Positions 10,359-22,374 of a DNA stretch of 64,000 nucleotides are shown here, piece after piece. The notes under the pieces were generated by a model. It ran no database searches and was not told the origin of the DNA. It saw nothing but the letters and a program-made list of their open reading frames with translations. The translations under genes were made by a program, and so were the position numbers. The DNA lies in the NCBI GenBank assembly GCA_902806595.1, contig CADCXC010000004.1, forward strand, positions 1,736,001 to 1,800,000, in the 5' to 3' direction. This DNA comes from Pyrenopolyporus hunteri (lineage: Eukaryota > Ascomycota > Sordariomycetes > Xylariales > Hypoxylaceae). Position 1 is the stretch's first letter; each line of letters begins with the position of its first letter.

Positions 10359-13050
10359 TCATGGTTCTTCCCAGCTATATCGATGTGATGCTGGTTGAGG
10401 TATGTGAATAAGCTCGGGACCGTCTATTCGGCCGAAGATAGTCGCCGCCTCGCGCGCCGCAGCCATACGCGCTTCCTCCTCAATAGTATAGTTGCTTCCA
10501 AGTGTGTCGGCTCTAGAGACGCGGCGAGATGCACGGCGAGAGTCGTATTGAGATTCGTCGGCCGATGGGATGGGGGGCATTGGGGGGTAAGCAACTGGCT
10601 GCCCATCACTGTCAACGATTCCGGGTATTGACGGTTGAGGTGTCTCAGGCGTCTGGGGTTGATGCGGCAGGTGGACATTATCCGGCAAAGGTCCGAGACA
10701 GATCACCCGCGATGCATCGATTGGTGCCCTCTGGAACGAAGCAGGAGGCGGTACTATCGGGGAATGCGAGGTCGTAAATGCAGCTATGGACGCAGAACGG
10801 GTAAGCGACGCTGACTCGGGGTTGCTCAACGAAGATGGTGATGATGGTGTATAGGTGAGGTTAGGATTCGAAGTCGAGTGAGAGAGAGTGTGAGTAGGGA
10901 CAAATCCCATAGGCGAGTATGCATCCGGAATCCTATTTGTCCAATCGCTTTGGGAACTCAATGGCGATGGGATATTGTTACTCAGGGTACCATACGCCGG
11001 ACTCGACGCTGGCGACGGGGGGTCGACGATACGGTTCAAGCTAACGTCATGGTACGCCCTAGTCCTCTGCTGTTCTAGTTGGTGCTTCGTAAATTCGTAG
11101 TCGTCCGTTCTACTAGCTTCCGTATCGCCAAAATCAAGCGCTTCCTTGGTCATGGTGGCATCCAGCTCTACGGGTTCCGGGCCTGGCAATTCGTAGCGCT
11201 CGTGACTTTGGTCTGCAGCAAACTCGAACACCTTCGGTTCATCTTCTTCGTGTTCTTCGCAAGCGTCTTCGCAGGTACTCTCCTTCCTAGACCTTCTAAT
11301 TGCATATTTCTTTGACATCTTGGAAACGATGCGGGCTATAGGAGTGATCGGTGGTGATGAGTCGATGGTGGACGCTTTATCTTCGAAAGCCTCCTCGCTA
11401 TGCTCGACCGCTCGTTGCTTCCTCTTCCTCCGAAGTAAGATGAAGAATGTTATGATGGCGACTACGCCTAGGAAACAAATCCCTATCGCTAGACCCACGG
11501 TTTGAGACTGCGTAAGACCTCCTCCATCATCGGGGCGAGGGGGCGGGCCAGGGTATGGGCTGTGCTCCCAATATGATATTGTTTTGATAGACGTATCGCG
11601 AAGGGGTCTCTCCGGAAACTTAGCTTTATGAACCGAAAAGGCGCTCGTTTCGTAGTTCGTGATCAGATACGCTTCTTGGAAGAAAGTCCTTCCGATGATA
11701 ATTGGACCATCGCCGTCGGAACGCTTCAAAGGGAAATAAGGTACCGCTGCGGCAGTGAAGTTGATAAGATTCATGAACGGGTAGCGAAGGGTTTGGATGA
11801 ATGCGTTGGCAGAGATCGTGATATTCACGACCCCTGGTTCGTTGAGAGGTTGCCCTAAGTTATCGCGATTGTCCGCGCTTGATAACGTGAAAGTGAACGA
11901 AAGATCCGGTGCCGAACGGAATCGCTCCAGATTCTCGATGCCACCATTCTCCGAGAACAAATATAAACCGAATGTTTCATTCCATGTGAGGTTCAAACTA
12001 GCAGCAAATCGGTCGCAAATGGTTGATGGGAGCCAGAGATAAGGCGTTGAGCTGTCAAGAAGAGCTGTTACAGATTCGTTAAAGGACGACAACGCGATTG
12101 ATGATGATGGCCAGGGAGTGGGTGCCTTGCTAGCATCAGAAACCGAAGCGGTGATGGCCCTTACAAGCACTTCCGGCTCTCTCGTAGTGGCGTTAAGGTT
12201 AAACTTAACGTCGTGAGGCTCGAAGCGGTTTTCATCGTATCCGCCCAAAGTAAGAGACAACGGCGTCCCCCGTTCGCCACCTAAATACAATTAGGTTTTA
12301 TATTCAAGGCTGCAACTTCGTTATAAACTCACCATAGTATGCCCCAGCCGTGTAACCGTAACTGTGGCTCGGGATGACGCCGGCTTGCTCAACTAACGAG
12401 GCAATGGGACTCTGTGCGATGACGCTATTAAATCGACCGGGCGTGATACCTAGGCCGAAGAATCCCGTGAAGTAGCTAGTCTCGTTGATTCCAGCCACCA
12501 GTTGCTTATTGAAAGAAGTTTGCCAACGACGTACACTGTCGTATACGACAACCGTCTCCATCGCATAATCGCCATTGCCGACCAGACCAAGGTACTCTAA
12601 ACCGAGCTGCCAAGCACCAAGCGACGACCAACTTTGCGATGCGCTGGTGTCGTAAACGCCCCCGCGAGCTTGAACGCATTGGCCGCCTTATAGAAATGAG
12701 TTAGATTACTGCCTAGAGCTTTCGTTCACACTACCGCAGTTCTGAGATGAAATATCGATACTTACTGGGACCGCAGCCGCCGGTTTCAACAACCCAGATT
12801 TCAGATAGGCTCGTGCTTATGATAACATCGATCTCCTGGGCTGGTTCTCCTACGAAGAGACCAATCGAAGACCAATTGCCGTCGATACCGTACCTAAGTC
12901 ACGGTTAGCCCCTTACCCAGCTTAAGTCAGTATCGGAAGGACGTGCCATTTCAGAGACGGTTCGATCCATAAAGCACTGAGGTCGTCGGCATTAACAAGA
13001 TCGGGTACGAGCAACGTCCCGACGATAGTTGCGAGGAAGTACGCCAACAT
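10359..13050 (-). CDS. Transmembrane aspartic-protease-like protein, catalytically incomplete
   Basis: There are four exons (13050-12947, 12893-12766, 12686-12333, 12280-10359) encoding 835 residues. A signal peptide is followed by a pepsin-fold domain to about residue 430, with the family landmarks IGLFVGEPAQ, GGCGP, RGGVYDTSAS and a GFFGLG turn. A single transmembrane helix follows (FLGVVAIITFFILL), then a basic stop-transfer motif and a cytoplasmic tail of more than 300 residues rich in Ser and Pro. At the first active-site position, where DTGS is expected, the sequence is ISTS, so the catalytic Asp is absent. The second site keeps Asp (LLDSST). The protein is therefore probably a pseudoprotease, perhaps a cell-surface receptor or scaffold rather than an enzyme. 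Intron 1 is best explained by a GC donor, which restores KWYGIDGNWSS. The other donors are GT. The function is unknown. Confidence 0.78.
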
Positions 13051-15140
13051 TGTCCAGCCTGTCGCACCCACCCGGCAGTCATAACAGGAGGCGCGCAAGG
13101 TCACCAACTATTTCCCTTCCAAAGCTTCATGAGGCACCCAGAGACGTCGACGTTACTTCGATCCAAATCCATCAAATTGGGAGAATTCGAGGTGGCTCGG
13201 TGTGAGTGCGGGCGTTTTGGTGCCTCTACCGTAGGCACCTGTGGTCGATTGGCCGGATATAGCGTTATCGAGCCAGTATGGCGGCAGATTGAATGTAAGA
13301 AGAGAAAAAGATAGACGAAATCACCAAGTCGAGACGAATATCCGTCAATTGCGGGATCTACCGGGGCATAGGTAATGAACGGAATTACACGCACTGCCCA
13401 ATGCCATGCTTGCTATGGCCCATGCTATTCCATGTCACGCCCACTCCCAGTGTAGATCGACGGAGCGTGTTATCTACATAACCTAGTACTGATTTGCACC
13501 GTGCAGGACATGGGGTTCACCTTGTGGCTAAAATGCAAGTCAGCATCGTCTCGTCAGTGGAGGAGTCGGGGGGTTGTGTGCCTGTCAGGGGTATGGACCA
13601 CGCTCCCTGCATGGCCTGCATGGAGTATGGGACATAGAACTCTCTCACCAGGCCTGGAACATGTACATTTTCAAATATACGCAACGGAATATGCTGGCGA
13701 CTTCGTCAATACGTACTGATCACGGAAGAGCAAAATTACTTATGTACGCTCAACGAGGGATGAGTCCCCCGGTCATTTCCGAGCTATTAGATAGAAAGCG
13801 ACCTGTGACACTCGGGTTCGGCGACATCATTAGGACTAACAAACGGTGGTACGCATATTTGAACTATTGACCGTGATGTAGCATCTAGCAAAGTTGGCTG
13901 TAGGCATCTCATGCAGGAGGGAGGCGGATACCCGGATAAGGAAAGACAAGCGAGTGAGACGAGTCTCGGCCACGATGGTGGTTTGTACCTCGCTCTTCTC
14001 GCGTGGCAGATCGGCCATCTTCTACTACTGCAGTGGCGCTTGACGGCGCTAGACTTAGTTGCCGGTAGCTTAGACTCCACGGGGGCGTATCCGTCTAGGC
14101 GGCGGGTTGAAGGGTTGGCTGCTTAACCTTAATTAGGAACGCTTAGGACTATTTTGTTCTCTTCAGTTGCGATGACACTTTCTAATAGCTGCCCATTCCG
14201 CCCGTCAGAGATACATACAGCGGTTCGTAGAACTAGGACTTAGCTCACCCTGTTCATTAGATAGGTAGGTACCTACCTCCCGCCCTTACGTGTTCGGCAG
14301 TCTGACGCCTCGAATTGTCTAAGTAGGGATACGTGCGGCGTAGCAAAGCGCGACAGCGTTCTAGCCGTTAGTGGTTTGGGTGTATCTGGTGATCGCTGCA
14401 GGAAAGAAAAAAAAAGGGAAAAAAATCTGGGCAGTGGCCCAACTTGGTTAATACGTGGTAGATATGACAGGGCTGGGTAAATAAGACAACGTAGGCTTTT
14501 CTGCCGATACGTCAGGGTAACAAAGTAATAAAAAGCCACATTACATAGAACTGAACCGGCCTGCCCACGCCTTGCCTACCTACCTAAAGCAGCTTAAAGC
14601 AGCTAATGCTTGTGCTCGTGCCTCAACAGTCTCTTGCGGTAAATTGGGACGGGCTAGCGCGACCCTTCATGACGAATATCGATCTGCATAAAGGACATAT
14701 TTCTGGGCGTGTTTCTGAATAGTGCCCTGGTAGAGAATTATTCTCATACAGCGCAGAGGATGGGGGGTTATGTGACCAGAGGCGAAAGAGGCGAAAGAAG
14801 CGAAAGAGGTGATAATGACGACTCGAAGGAGCCGTGGGAATTGGAAGGTCGTTTGACACCGGTGGGTCATCCTCCAAAGTCTGCCTTCCCCCGCCCCTCC
14901 CTTCTTTTTCCTCAGGTCTTTCAAAGCTACCACCTGGTGTAAGGCGTGGTAAGTGCCTTCCCTCTAAGATGAAGGTATGGGAAACACAGAACAAGCAAGC
15001 TGCACTCAGCTGCTTCCCCATGGCCAAGGTCATGCCCTGATTGGAGTAGAACTAGAGTTTGACCGGAGGTACCTGTCCCGGACATTTTACTTTCATCAGA
15101 GCCTGCGTACCACCCAGTACCTACATGGATGTATTGTACA

Positions 15141-15167
15141 GTACCTACCTACCTAGGTACCTAGGTG
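15141..15167. repeat. CTACCTACCTAGGTACCTAGG repeat
   Basis: Tetranucleotide array grading into a TAGGTACCTAGG palindrome; same dispersed family. Confidence 0.8.
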
Positions 15168-15740
15168 GGCACATACATGTAGAACATACATGTACCTATT
15201 CCGCATTCTCTCACCCGCCATTCAAAATCCCAGATCGTCGCCATTCCCTCATTCTAGAACCTGATGGTCAACGCCCTGTCAGAGGCCTGGGAAATAACGA
15301 TATCGACGGGGCAACAAGAACACTTTACCATTGACCCAAAATTAGGCCTACGTATAGTCCATACACGGCTCGGGCAACGCATTTCAAATTCAGGACATCC
15401 AAACTATGAGAATAATATACCACGAGGAATGCAGGAGGATTCCATCCCTCCTTAGAAACCCGCGGGACCAGATCGGTCGAGGTCAGAACCCGCACTTATT
15501 CCCGCGCTTCTTACGTAGTTGGTGCCAGGCACAGCGATTCAGTATGATCCTGTTGCTTATTGCGGTAGATATTTAAGCACCTAGCTTGTTCTTCACTGGT
15601 ACGGCTATCTGGCCAGAATCCCATGAGAATCCCATGAGGCTACACGAGCTACAAGTTAGCGGCAGCCTTCATCCGAAATGCCCGATTCCCAGTACCTACC
15701 TAGCCAACGTGCGTCATCGAGGCTGTAGATACAGTATGAC

Positions 15741-15776
15741 ATTATCTACCTATCTACCTATCTACCTACCTACCCA
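15741..15776. repeat. CTAC/CTAT tetranucleotide array
   Basis: Alternating CTAC and CTAT units, about nine copies, probably a simple-sequence relative of the TAGG family. Confidence 0.8.
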
Positions 15777-16724
15777 AGCCATCAGACGTCAGAGTGGCGT
15801 TATAGACGGTTATTGACAATCTACGCAGGAGACGTCAAGGTCGAAATACTACCGGCAATCTACATGCCAGACGGTATATACCTCCTCGACGAGCGTTACG
15901 CAGCTCGGCCACCACCCCCCAGACTCACATAGTCCAATAAATGGCGTGATTAGGTAGGTCAAGACACAACAGTGTCCGTACCATATTGGCCTCTACACAC
16001 GTACAGTCCCCAGCGGTCGGTACTAGGCAATTCATATCACCATCCAGCCTTCATCCGGCAAATTTGATTGATCGTCGCCTCCTTCTGACCATTGCCCATT
16101 CAAACCCCTCGATCTCCGCTCTCTTATCACCAGTGCGTCTTGATCATATTCGATATTCTGAGATCGGTCTTCGGCTCTTCGTTTTTTTTTTTTTTCTCAT
16201 ACTTAGGTAGCTTCTTGAGGCTCTCTACACTCACGCTCTTTAATCCCTTAACAAGAGAGAAGACTATAGGGAATCTAACACATCAAGGTGCCGAACTATA
16301 CAACACACTACACGGTGGTCCAAACGCACGGAGTAACTGCTAGTGAAATGAATACAACCAAAAAAGATGCGCGATGTTCGAGCCCTCGCCCGCAGATAGT
16401 CTTCTCGGTAAACCTGCTCGATGGCCCGAGGTACACGCATATAAAGTAATGACCTACACGGTATGGAGGGGAGTTACCTATATCGTATGGGGTCAGCTTG
16501 TTTTCCGGGGATATGCATTTTTCCCCCTTATTAGGCGGCATCGCAAATGAATCGGCCCACTGGTTAGGCCAAATGCGGTCGCAAATCAATTTCCTTCTTA
16601 TTCTTTACCATCAGCTACCACCAAACATCCCGTGTTCGTCCTATCCAGCTCAATATACTGCTCGCGAGGGCTACTTTACCGACAGGTTCTTAGCTCGCCT
16701 GGACTTCTGCCATTGTGCCTCTCC

Positions 16725-16820
16725 CACATACCCATCTCCCCCATCTCCCCATCCCTCCGTATCCTTACATCCCCATATCCCCATATCCCCATATATCCCT
16801 ATTTCCCCATTTCCCCATGA
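16725..16820. repeat. CCCATATC / CCCATCTC low-complexity tract
   Basis: Imperfect tandem units such as CCCCATAT and CCCCATTT over about 95 bases, strongly pyrimidine-biased on the plus strand. Confidence 0.8.
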
Positions 16821-17124
16821 CCCTGCTTCCGAACCATGGCGCATCGTATAAAAAGTCGCGGCCCGGCCGCGTGTTCGCCGACGCCAATGCGCGTGAGGGA
16901 TATTGCAGCGTCTCGTTCTCATCTCGTCTTGCTTCCCTCTTATATTAACACGTGACGCATATGCCTTCCTAATGACTTAATAAAACCATTTCCCATTTCC
17001 CATTTCCCACTTTTCTCCAGATGTAAAAGTTCCGAGAAGTTGGTTCCTTCTCAATGTAAACACGCCGGTGTAAGCACCGGGTGACCGAGATAGGGCGAAC
17101 GACCGTACTCGTCCCGGGTACGCG

Positions 17125-19279
17125 ATGCTCCTTGTCATCCTTACACTGCTGTGCCTCGTGGTGTTCCCAAGTCGTGGCCTGGAACTGGCCAGCGATGGTC
17201 AGTTAGGACTCATTAGTCTTTTTTCCCCGATCACGTTGCCGTATTAACCGCATAATAGAGTACCGCCGCGGTCGACTCAATAGGAGGACACCACCCCGTA
17301 ACGAGTCGGTAACCGTGGTAGTTACTAGCTCAGTGGACATACTGGCATCTAGTCTCGTGGTAACCAGTTCAGAGACGTATCAGAGCCCTATAGATCCTAT
17401 TCCAAATTCAACAAGTACTGCTTCTACTAGTAATGTCTTTGTTGTTGAGGATACCTCCGAGGATAGCTCTACTACATCAGATGAAATATGGTGGACGTTA
17501 TTTAACTTGGGAACCATCACCACAATTCCGAGGCCTACGCTCGAGCTGCCTTCATCATCGCTGTCGAGGATTATCTCTGGCGTTGCTTCTAAGTCTGAAA
17601 CCAGTATCTCTAGTTTCGAATCTGGGGCTACGTTCCCTACGGTAAACCCGACGTCGACTTTCAATGGGACATCGAAAACATGGAATTGGAACACCACTAC
17701 TTCAAGTGCATCGTCACTTACTTCGCCAACAGCGACCGAACCTTTGCCGATAACAGATGGCCCGACGCCGACTATCACTGAAACGCCGAGTGAGTGCCCG
17801 CCGGCGGAGAGCGGCGTGACCACGGTCACTTCTTACCTTATCATCCACACGTCAACAACAACATGGACTGGAGACCCGGGTGATTATACTCCACCTTACC
17901 CGCCTATAAGCACTCCATTACCCTGTATTCCCGGGCAGAGCCCAACGGGCCGGTTCACTGTCACCCTCTGCGACAGCACCGGCAAGACGTGCTCGCTAAT
18001 CCACACCTCCGCGCCACCGAGCACGACGGACAATATCATGCGGCCGACCAAGACCGTCACCCTCGTCACAACGGATAAGAACCCAGCCGTCGTCTTCCCA
18101 ACTCAGGCGCCGCCCGACTTCGGCGGGTCGCCGTCCGGTCCCAAGCCCCACGACGCCGCCGACGATGGTAGTGACGGCGACGGCAACGGCGACCACTCCG
18201 TAGTCACGCCCGGATACGGCATGATCACCAGCAGCGTCAATTCCGCGAAGGCGTCGCCGACCCGCGGCGGTAACAACTTCGCAGGTCGCCCACCCTTCGT
18301 CGTCATCGTGCAGCCTGGCGAGGTTATTATTGACGACAGCACATTCATCGACACCCCCACACAAAAGACATCTACTGTCATCGTCGACGGCGAGAGCTTC
18401 ATCATTGATCCGACGAAAGTCGTCGGCGTGGGCGCCACCGTAACCCGACCGTCCTCTAACTTCGGGGGCGCGCCTGCACCGACACTAATGACGACTTCCG
18501 TCGGCGGCCTAAATGTAGTCTACGGGCCCTCGGTCGCAACGATCGACGGCACCGTATTCACGCTTGCACCTGCGGCAACGGTCGCCGTAGTCAGAGGCCA
18601 AACGATTACTTTCGGGCCCTCGGGTCTCATTTTCCCAAGCCAGACTCTACACGTAGACGCCGGATCAGGGCTTAAGCCGACGCAGACAGCGGTGATGGGC
18701 GGAGAGTTGATTACGGCGATTGGGGGAACTGCGGTGGTGATCGAGGGGACGACGATCCGGTACGGGCCAGACGTGCTAGACGGCAGCAGCACGCTGACGA
18801 CGGTCGTGGACGGAGACACGCTGCTAATTGCCGCAACAGGAGTCATGCTCGCGAACGGGCAGATATTAGGGGGCATAACGGCAGCGCCGGACGCGACAAA
18901 GTACGCGGTCGTGGGTGGCGCGACGGTAACACAGCTAGGACTTACCGCGGTCGAGATCGGTGGGGAAACGTTCAGCGTCGGGGCAGGCGCATCGACCACC
19001 CTAACCACGATGATCGCAGGCCACACACTGACGATTGGCCCCAAGGGCGTCGGCATGTCGACGTGGACGCTAGGCATGCCACATGCGTCCACTACCACGA
19101 TTATGCCGGGCGGTCACGTAAATAGCGGCAACAATGCCGCTATGACTGTCCCGACAGCGACAGGGTCGCCAACGGATCATGAGAATGGTAGCGGGGCGGC
19201 CCTAAAACCGCCACAACGAGCTTGGATATTCTTCTCGGTTGGCGTCGGGTGTCTAGGGCACTTGTTTTTCTGGCTGTAA
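17125..19279 (+). CDS. Ser/Thr-rich secreted GPI-type surface protein with internal repeats
   Basis: There are two exons, 17125-17197 and 17259-19279, giving 697 residues. The short first exon encodes a signal peptide (MLLVILTLLCLVVF). The 61-base intron has a TTAAC branch-like motif and ends in TAG, and splicing restores frame. A dibasic RR in the next residues (LNRRTPP) could be a Kex2 processing site. A Ser/Thr/Pro-rich stalk of about 230 residues, four Cys around residues 230-300, and a Gly/Asp-rich linker follow. Next come three or four diverged repeats of about 65-90 residues built on a theme like GxTLTIGPxGV. The C-terminus is a hydrophobic tail after Pro-Gln-Arg, as expected of a GPI signal. 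It is probably a cell-wall or adhesin-like protein; I do not recognise a named family. The C-terminal half is much richer in G/C at third positions than the N-terminal half. Confidence 0.72.
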
Positions 19280-22200
19280 GGGGACTGTTTTCGTTTCGTT
19301 CTATTCTATCCATGTTACATTACCATCGCTTGGGCTTCAGGCTTGCTGTCCAGGGAAGAGGGAAAAGGGAGGGGTGTTTGGTTGGTCGGTTGGTGACTAA
19401 ATTCTTTTCGTTATTTTCTACGGCGTAACGGCGAGGGAAGGAGAAGGGGATACAGTACTAAAACCCAATCGTTCATATGACGACGTTATGATACCCGCTG
19501 TCACAGCAGCCTCCAGCCAACATTGGTGCTGAGTTGGGGGCTACATAGGATGGATCATGGAGAAGAAAGCCTTGTATAGGTGTACATTAATGAGAGTATC
19601 TAGGATGGCCTACGTCGGCACATGGGCGGATACGCGCGAATGGGAGCCGCATCGCCGGGGCCACACGGCACAGGGAGGCGACGACAAGGCAAAAAAAGAA
19701 GAACGAAGGAAGGGCTTACATATCCAGCCTAGGCACTTACTGAGCCGAGAGACAAAAACTTACCAACATCCGGCCCATTCTATAAATTTGTGACATGTCA
19801 CCAAAATTTGTTCTATGTTTCAACGACTCTTCTGCTCCAGTGGCTGCAGTTCGTCATTCTTGAAACAATATCGGGATCCCAAATTGTAACACTAGGTACG
19901 GCACATGCCGGCCTACCGCCCACGCGCGGGTCCTTGGCCGTAAGTTAGTACCTAGCTGCGCGCTCGTTTAATGCAGCTCAGATCCTTCGCCCTCGCCTAG
20001 CATTGTTCCAGGCGTATCATACCCATACAGTGTTTTTTGATTCCATCCTGAAACCGCGTCTAATATGCGAGAGAGAAATACACACGGTAGGTAGGTAGGC
20101 AGTGCTCTGCCTCAAATTTTCTCGTATCAATCACTTATGACGAAAGAACCCTCGGAGACACAAGGTAAAAAGAGGGAAAGAAAGGAAAATGTAGGGTCGA
20201 GGCGTAGAATTGCCATGGGCATGGGCACTATCCGTCTCCCTACCATGTCCTTATATTAGCATCCCCACTGTGATACTCGACGGTTTCCACTGGTCGCTTA
20301 TTCATCATCCATGTCCTTCTCTCTCCCATCTCGCGGGGTCTTTCTCGTCCTGTTCCTGTTCGCTCGCATCTGCTTTCCCTAACTCGGAGTCCCGATGCTA
20401 CAGTTGGCTCTCCCCTATGTCGAACATGCGGCGCGCATACATATCCTAACATGCCTATACCTACCTACATACAAGCATACGTACTGCGATATGCGTCATA
20501 AATAGGTCCATAATGTAGTATATCCACCCTACCGGGCAGCGCATCGGCCTTTAACCACCGAGCGCGCGGCTCAACGCCCAATCTCGCCTGTCCTTATCCC
20601 CGTGAAAGGGGTCCGCGGGTCCACGCACGTGGCGACAGCGTTTTCCATCCTACCTCAGGTATATACTTACGTACTAAGTAGGCTACCCAACCTCACCTAC
20701 CTACGTATACACTCCCCATTGCGATAAGCGCGCTCGCGCTGCGCCCCGCGCGCGGAATTACCGCGCTGAGACAGTGTGCCTTTTCACAATACCTCTTGCA
20801 GGTTTCGAATCGCGAGCAAAGGAGTCCGGGGAGGTCCTGGATGAATCGAATCCTCTCGGGAAAAGGCGTTTCTTGTGTGTAGGGATAGGGCTTCTATTGG
20901 CCCTCGACGTCTAGTGTATATACTCGCGGCTATTGCTGAATCGTGGCGGTGTTACCCGATCGCCGTCTCGTTAATGCGCGGCAAAAACAGGTAGGGATTA
21001 CATAGTTAAGATACACAGGGTGGTATCAGTTGGCTTCCCGGATGTTGTTCGTGTCAAGACTACCTAGGTGGGTTATTTTGGGCTGGATTTGTATACCTAG
21101 GCCATGGACCTATAGGTATAGCCATCACGTGCACCCTCGTGCTCATGCTCATCCTCATCTATATGTATGACGTCGAAGCTTAGTAAGTACGTATACTCGC
21201 ACAAAACAACGACGTCGTATGTAGGAGGCATCTATCGTACTTAGGAATCAATAAGGCCGTCGACTAGGGTGTGATACGGGAGACGTACGGTCAGGATTGG
21301 CTTATTCAGGGTCGTTAATAGTAGAAGAAAACGAGTATAATATCGTCATGACGTAATATCATATAAGTCAGACGTTGGTAAAACAGGTATATTGGGAGAT
21401 CTGGAGGGATAGATCTCCATGCCACATATAAACGACCGCAACAGCCGAAAACTCGAACCATAGGCGGTACTACGGTCGTGCGCAAAGGAAACGATATATG
21501 CCGATTGTGCGCGCCGATCACCACCAGCAGTCGGGAGAATGGAGGACTACGATTGGACCCCAGTATCTGATATTCAAGAATACAGCCTATAAGGCCACTA
21601 GTATAAGATAAGCTTAGGATGGATATATAGCACCCGTCAAGATATCGATATAGTGTCTCAGAGCTTCGAGAGTTTGGGAAGGCGAAGGTCACGTTAATCA
21701 GATGTAGTTCTCCCACATCTGGAACTACCTAGGTAGACAGTGAATACATCGGAATAATACCGACCCTTTATCTTAGCGAATTTCATATAAATTGATGGAG
21801 TTACAGGCGTTTATCCCCGTGAGCGTAGGTGTGAATGCCTGGTAACTTATAAGCCTCGATGACGTATACTACGGTATTCGCTCTTACTAGATCTACAGCC
21901 ATCTTATACTCTCCTAAGTCCTCCAGCGGCTGTAATCAACATTAGGAAAATGTGATAGACGCGTTAATAGGGTCAGAAGAAGACGATAGACATTCATATT
22001 AAGCCTCGAGAGAATCTCGCGTAAGTACGTTAAGCACCTATCTTCAGAGTAGTTCAATAGCGGTTAGGTACAATGTAGCAATACTCCCCGATGTCTCAGA
22101 GGGACAGCAGAGAAGTATATTATCATCACCGGCCTTTAGTCGGCAGCTAGACGCGCGAAGACAAAGACAATAGTCACCACTCATCAAGTTCTATTAATCG

Positions 22201-22374
22201 CGTCGATCAATGCCGGTCATAGAGAGGTGTCTCAGCACGCATATCAACGCAAGCGCCTTGAGCAGTTTCTGCCGTATTTACATCTAAGCATGGCTACTAG
22301 GACGTGGCCGGCGAATATTACAATTTAGTTTCATTTTGAGTGGTGACGAGGCCACCAAAGAGCCCTCCACTCCC
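19280..22374. other. Gene-poor 3.1 kb spacer, partly TA-rich
   Basis: No gene is supported. A GC-rich patch lies at about 20520-20770. From about 20980 to 22280 the sequence is rich in TA steps and lacks coding features apart from a 133-codon minus-strand open frame (21315-21716) that I cannot relate to any family. The TA-rich part could be a decayed, RIP-mutated repeat, but I see no terminal repeats. Confidence 0.5.

Larger units (their letters stand above)
13051..17124. other. Gene-poor 4 kb spacer
   Basis: No gene is supported in this stretch. It contains TAGGTACCTA-family repeats (14265-14280, 15141-15167), a CTAC/CTAT array (15741-15776), three copies of AGGCGAAAG near 14780-14809, a run of about 15 T near 16180 and a CCCATAT-rich low-complexity tract (16725-16820). 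The last 200 bases are the likely promoter of the surface-protein gene. Confidence 0.6.

Noticed and set aside
21315..21716. 133-codon minus-strand open frame in the 3 kb spacer
   Set aside because: No recognisable family, no signal or splice context, and it lies in TA-rich DNA; kept only as a note.
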